From contig JAQQAK010000433.1 in the NCBI GenBank assembly GCA_028527945.1, forward strand, positions 1 through 7,757: a DNA stretch of 7,757 nt. The letters are read 5' to 3'. Made by a program: the position numbers and the translations under genes. The notes beneath the pieces were generated by a model. It was not told the DNA's origin. It saw only the letters and a list, made by a program, of their open reading frames with translations, and did no database searches. How positions within the stretch are numbered: the stretch's first letter is position 1; every line of letters starts with the position of its first letter. Positions 4,226 to 7,757 of this stretch are shown here, piece after piece. Source of the DNA: Spirochaetaceae bacterium (GTDB lineage Bacteria; Spirochaetota; Spirochaetia; UBA9216).

Positions 4226-6769
4226 GTGTATATTATAAAACGCGATGGGCATAGGCAGCCTTATGAAAGTGCTAAGATATATTCGGCCATAGAACGTGCG
4301 TGTTCTAGTACCGGAACCGCTACTGAAAATGAGTTGATAGATAAAATTGTAAGTGAAATAGAAGTTATTTTACATAAAGATTCAGAAAAACAGCAGATTT
4401 CTGTTGAACATATTCAAGATATCGTAGAAAGACATATGATGGAAAACGGTTTGTATGAGCAGGCCAAGAATTTTATTCTTTACAGAGAAAAGCATACCAA
4501 AAAGCGAAATGATAGAAATTCTCTTTTATCTCTTATTCCAGGACTTGATGAAGAAGAGTGCGATCGTTTAGCAATACTTTTTATAAATATTGAAAAAGAC
4601 TTTACAAATGACGTTTACGCTTTAAGTCATCTTTTAGGAAAATTTACGGCTTTTGTAAAAGATGGTATGAACAAAGCAGAAGCTCTTCGGCTTCTTGTAA
4701 AAGCCGCTGTTGAATTGACTGTACAAGAGGCTCCTGACTGGGAGTTTATAGCCTCCCGTATTGAATATTTCTGCTTTTCCGAGGAGCTTTCACTAAAAAT
4801 AGACAAGCTTGGGATAATCACTTTTTATGACAAAATTGTCTGGCTTACAAATAACGGTTTATATGGTTGCTATATTCTTGAAGCTTATAGCCAAGACGAT
4901 ATTGATTTTTTTGAAAAGAATATAGATATGTCACGGAATAACCTTCTTAACTTTAGCGGTCTTGATTTACTTTTAAAACGTTACGTAATAAAAGATAAAA
5001 CTGGCAACTGTCTTGAGACTCCTCAAGAAATGTTTATGGGTATTGCCATGCACTTGTGTATGAATGAATCAACTGACAGGCAAGCACAGGTTGTCAGATT
5101 GTATGATCTTCTAAGCCGTCTTCAAATTACCATGGCAACGCCAACACTCTCAAATGCAAGAAAGCCTTTTCATCAGCTGTCGTCATGTTTTATTGATACT
5201 GTTCCTGATTCGCTTGAGGGAATTTACCGTAGTATAAGTAGTTTTGCTCAGGTTTCAAAATACGGTGGGGGTATGGGCTTATACTTTGGAAAGGTGCGGG
5301 CTGCTGGTTCTCCTATAAGAGGCTTTAAAGGTGCTGCAGGAGGGCTGAACCGCTGGATAAAGCTTGCCAATGATACCGCCGTATCTGTTGATCAACTTGG
5401 GGTCAGGCAGGGGGCTGTTGCAGTCTATCTTGATATCTGGCATAAGGATTTACCTGAGTTCTTGCAGCTAAGAACAAATAATGGTGATGATCGTATGAAA
5501 GCTCACGATGTTTTCCCTGCTTTATGTGTACCAGACCTTTTCTGGCGAACAGTAAAAGAGGGGCTTGATGGCGAATGGAGTATGGTTTGTCCACATGATG
5601 TTCTTACTGTAAAGGGTTACTCTCTTGAGGATTTTTGGGGGACGGAGTGGGAGGAACGTTATCTTGATTGCCTCGATGATGAGAGAATAACTAAGCGTAC
5701 AATTGGTTTAAAAGATCTTGTTCGAATGATTATAAAATCCGGTGTAGAAACAGGAACTCCATTTATTTTTAACCGTGATCTTGTTAACCGGATGAACCCA
5801 AATTCTCATAGAGGGGTTATTTATTGTTCAAACCTATGCACTGAGATTGCGCAAAACACAAGCGCCTCATCACTTCAGTCAAAGACTATTCAGACTGCTG
5901 ATGGTGAAACTATTATTGTTGAGAAAACAATACCTGGAGATTTTGTTGAGTGTAATCTTGCATCACTTGTACTTGGAAATATTGATACCCACACTGAAGG
6001 TGAGCTTGAAGCTGTAGTGAAAACTACTGTACGGGCTCTTGATAATGTGATTGATCTAAACTTTTATCCAGTGCCATATGCTGAGATTACAAACAAAGAG
6101 TATCGCTCCCTGGGGCTTGGAATAAGCGGCTACCACCACTTTTTAGCAAAAGAAGGCATACGGTGGGAAAGTGAAGAGCATCTTAGTGCCGCTGACAGAA
6201 TTCTTGAGCGGATTAATTTTGCGGCTATTGAGGCCAGTGCCGAGCTTGCTTCTGAAAAGGCTCCCTATAAATATTTTGATGGCTCTGATTGGGCTACTGG
6301 AGCCTATTTTGAAAAACGTGACTATAGTGGTAGTAAATGGAATGGTCTTAAGCAGAAGGTTAAGACATATGGAATGCGAAATGCCTACCTCTTGGCCGTT
6401 GCTCCTACAAGTTCAACCTCTATTATCGCTGGAACAACAGCTGGGACAGATCCTGTAATGAAAAAGTTCTTTCTCGAAGAAAAGAAAGGCATGACAATAG
6501 CTCGTGTGGCGCCGGGATTAAACTCAAAAACTTACTGGTTGTACAAAAATGCCCACCATATTAATCAATCCTGGTTACTCCGCGCTGCAGGTATTCGACA
6601 GCGTCATATCGATCAGTCACAGTCTATCAACCTGTATATTACGACTGATTTTAGTTTACGTCAGGTTTTGAATTTGTACATAATGGCATGGGAAGAGAAG
6701 GTAAAGACTCTTTATTATATACGTTCAACTTCGCTTGAAGTTGAAGAATGTGAAAGCTGTGCGTCATAG
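4226..6769 (+). CDS. nrdA: Ribonucleoside-diphosphate reductase, class Ia alpha (catalytic) subunit
   Basis: This subunit reduces ribonucleoside diphosphates to deoxyribonucleotides in the cytoplasm, using a radical delivered by NrdB. Seen in 847 residues: an N-terminal ATP-cone (about 1-90, starting MYIIKRDGHRQPYES), which allows dATP inhibition; an all-alpha N-domain (about 100-300); and the ten-stranded barrel (about 300-830). Key residues are Cys321 (SSCF) and Cys576 (VECNLAS), the redox pair; Asn536, Cys538 and Glu540 (SNLCTE), with the thiyl-radical cysteine; the phosphate-binding APTSST at 726-731; and Tyr830-Tyr831, which receive the radical. The C-terminal ECESCAS carries Cys842 and Cys845 as a CxxC swinging arm for re-reduction, resembling the eukaryotic large subunit more than the CxxxxC tail of E. 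coli. No nrdI lies nearby, and with the NrdB type this argues for class Ia over Ib. Length is slightly above the E. coli enzyme. The start is GTG. Confidence 0.96.
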   Translation: MYIIKRDGHRQPYESAKIYSAIERACSSTGTATENELIDKIVSEIEVILHKDSEKQQISVEHIQDIVERHMMENGLYEQAKNFILYREKHTKKRNDRNSLLSLIPGLDEEECDRLAILFINIEKDFTNDVYALSHLLGKFTAFVKDGMNKAEALRLLVKAAVELTVQEAPDWEFIASRIEYFCFSEELSLKIDKLGIITFYDKIVWLTNNGLYGCYILEAYSQDDIDFFEKNIDMSRNNLLNFSGLDLLLKRYVIKDKTGNCLETPQEMFMGIAMHLCMNESTDRQAQVVRLYDLLSRLQITMATPTLSNARKPFHQLSSCFIDTVPDSLEGIYRSISSFAQVSKYGGGMGLYFGKVRAAGSPIRGFKGAAGGLNRWIKLANDTAVSVDQLGVRQGAVAVYLDIWHKDLPEFLQLRTNNGDDRMKAHDVFPALCVPDLFWRTVKEGLDGEWSMVCPHDVLTVKGYSLEDFWGTEWEERYLDCLDDERITKRTIGLKDLVRMIIKSGVETGTPFIFNRDLVNRMNPNSHRGVIYCSNLCTEIAQNTSASSLQSKTIQTADGETIIVEKTIPGDFVECNLASLVLGNIDTHTEGELEAVVKTTVRALDNVIDLNFYPVPYAEITNKEYRSLGLGISGYHHFLAKEGIRWESEEHLSAADRILERINFAAIEASAELASEKAPYKYFDGSDWATGAYFEKRDYSGSKWNGLKQKVKTYGMRNAYLLAVAPTSSTSIIAGTTAGTDPVMKKFFLEEKKGMTIARVAPGLNSKTYWLYKNAHHINQSWLLRAAGIRQRHIDQSQSINLYITTDFSLRQVLNLYIMAWEEKVKTLYYIRSTSLEVEECESCAS
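6724..6745 (+). other. Perfect 9-bp hairpin inside the 3' end of nrdA
   Basis: TTCAACTTC (6724-6732) pairs exactly with GAAGTTGAA (6737-6745) around a 4-nt GCTT loop, 21 bases before the nrdA stop codon. It has no T-tract, so it is not a standard terminator. In the mRNA it could slow ribosomes or protect a processed 3' end between nrdA and nrdB. It also encodes the conserved Ser-Leu-Glu-Val-Glu stretch, so coincidence is possible. Confidence 0.4.
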
Positions 6770-6845
6770 CACTATTAATGACTACTATTGTGGTTAAACT
6801 CGAGAAGAATGTCAAAAAGCAAGAGTTTGTGATGTTCTCAAAATT

Positions 6846-6850
6846 AAGGA
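6846..6850 (+). promoter_or_regulatory. Ribosome binding site fixing the TTG start of nrdB
   Basis: AAGGA lies seven bases before the TTG at 6858. No ATG or GTG occurs in the nrdB frame between the upstream stop (6795-6797) and 6858, and the first in-frame ATG (6966-6968) would remove conserved N-terminal sequence. This site therefore decides the start. Confidence 0.7.
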
Positions 6851-6857
6851 AAAAACA

Positions 6858-7757
6858 TTGGAACAACTTAAAAGAAAAGCATTATTTAACGAGAACGGTG
6901 ATTCGAATATCTCTAGTCGCCGGGTGATTGGTGGCAATACAACAAATCTCAATGACTTTAATAATATGAAATATACTTGGGTTTCAGATTGGTACCGCGT
7001 TAGTATGAATAACTTCTGGATACCTGAAGAAATAAACCTTCAAAACGACATAAAAGAGTACCGTTTTCTTGAGCCTGCCGAGCGTACAGCCTATGATAAG
7101 ATTCTTTCATTTTTAGTATTTCTTGACAGTATACAGACTGCTAATATTTCAGCTCTTAATAGCTTTATTACAGCTAACGAGGTAAACCTCTGCCTTACTA
7201 TTCAGGCTTTTCAGGAGGCTGTTCACTCTCAAAGTTACAGCTATATGTTAGATACTATTTGCTCTCCAGAAGAACGAGACAGTATTCTCTATCAGTGGCG
7301 TGATGACAAGCATCTTCTTTCTCGTAATAAGTATATAGGCCAGCAGTATAATCGTTTTCAGGAAGAGCCCAGCCCCGTAAATCTTGTTCGTGCGGCTGTT
7401 GCGAACTATGTACTTGAGGGTATTTATTTCTTTTCCGGATTTATGTTTTTTTACAACCTTGGCCGAAATGGAAAGATGAGCGGCTCTGTTCAGGAAATTC
7501 GTTACATTAACCGTGATGAAAACACCCATCTTTTATTATTTAGATCTATCTTGAAAGAACTACGCTCTGAGCAGCCCGAGTTATTTGCCCCGGAGTTTGT
7601 AGAGGAGTACCGTGAAATGATACGCGAAGGGGTAGAGCAGGAAATAGCATGGGGGCATTATGTTATAGGAGATGAGATTTCCGGACTAACAAAACAGATG
7701 GTAACTGATTATATGCACTATCTGGGTAACCTTCGCTGCCACGGACTTGGTTTTGAG
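6858..7757 (+). CDS. nrdB: Ribonucleoside-diphosphate reductase, class Ia beta (radical) subunit, partial at the window end
   Basis: This subunit forms the diiron-tyrosyl radical that starts catalysis in NrdA. Exactly 300 codons are visible and the frame runs off the window; the family is usually about 330-380 residues, so only the C-terminal tail that docks into NrdA is missing. Seen: Trp54 (NFWIPEE) in the radical path; the iron ligands Asp90 (FLDSIQ), Glu120 and His123 (QEAVHS), Glu187 (LEGIYFF), Glu221 and His224 (RDENTH); and the radical-bearing Tyr127 at the position of E. coli Tyr122. A Tyr here, not Phe, argues against the class Ic (Mn/Fe) type. It starts with TTG behind AAGGA, 88 bp after nrdA, and is presumably co-transcribed and under the same NrdR control. 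The 88-bp gap holds no convincing gene or terminator. Confidence 0.94.
   Translation, partial: MEQLKRKALFNENGDSNISSRRVIGGNTTNLNDFNNMKYTWVSDWYRVSMNNFWIPEEINLQNDIKEYRFLEPAERTAYDKILSFLVFLDSIQTANISALNSFITANEVNLCLTIQAFQEAVHSQSYSYMLDTICSPEERDSILYQWRDDKHLLSRNKYIGQQYNRFQEEPSPVNLVRAAVANYVLEGIYFFSGFMFFYNLGRNGKMSGSVQEIRYINRDENTHLLLFRSILKELRSEQPELFAPEFVEEYREMIREGVEQEIAWGHYVIGDEISGLTKQMVTDYMHYLGNLRCHGLGFE

Noticed and set aside
4204..4254. A 16-residue ATG peptide frame overlapping the nrdA start
   Set aside because: It lacks its own ribosome binding site and contains that of nrdA; no evidence for a leader peptide.
6795..6857. nrdB frame open upstream of the TTG, encoding a Cys-containing stretch that loosely recalls a redox tail
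   Set aside because: It has no start codon, NrdA already has a complete CxxC tail and stop, and homology of NrdB begins at the TTG.
6778..6927. A 49-codon ATG frame between nrdA and nrdB, overlapping nrdB by 70 bases
   Set aside because: It has no ribosome binding site, no recognisable motif, and most of its second half is nrdB read in another frame.
7248..7529. 93-codon minus-strand open frame
   Set aside because: It lies entirely inside nrdB, opposite conserved iron-ligand motifs, so it is a shadow. The same reasoning applies to the minus-strand frames inside the other three genes and to the plus-strand frame at 6171-6458 inside nrdA.

Overview
The window is AT-rich bacterial DNA with four protein genes, all on the + strand and in two unrelated units. 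A host-type sigma-70-like promoter, strong purine-rich ribosome binding sites, GTG and TTG starts, and a relaxed lipobox (FSSSC) together suggest a spirochaete, perhaps a carbohydrate-using Treponema of the gut or rumen. This assignment is an inference from style; no marker gene in the window proves it.

Unit 1 (about 30-4020) is a carbohydrate-utilisation pair. A leader of about 180 bp carries a TTGACA-N17-TATCAT promoter. Two 13-bp direct half-sites lie just upstream of the -35 box, a perfect 14-bp palindrome lies in the spacer and overlaps the -10 box, and a 10-bp inverted repeat has one arm covering the ribosome binding site. It is followed by a glycoside hydrolase family 3 lipoprotein (183-2525) and, overlapping it by one base, a family 43 glycosidase with a CBM6-like tail (2525-3964). 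The first enzyme has an export signal and the second does not. The likely pathway is trimming of plant beta-glucans or arabinoxylan fragments outside the cytoplasm, then cleavage of imported arabino- or xylo-oligosaccharides inside. A run of seven A's in the right phase sits at the gene junction, so a -1 slip would fuse the two enzymes. A hairpin plus T-tract closes the unit.

Unit 2 (about 4120 to the window end) is the class Ia ribonucleotide reductase operon. A near-perfect NrdR box lies just upstream of nrdA (4226-6769, GTG start), followed 88 bp later by nrdB (6858 to beyond the window, TTG start, 300 codons visible). All catalytic cysteines and the radical-transfer tyrosines of NrdA are present, as are all six iron ligands and the radical tyrosine of NrdB. 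This is an ordinary housekeeping system for making deoxyribonucleotides.

I see no tRNA, rRNA, CRISPR array, insertion sequence or defence system. The signals most worth a second look are in the control regions and at the glycosidase junction, not in a new gene family. The open frames on the minus strand and in other frames lie inside the four genes and are shadows.
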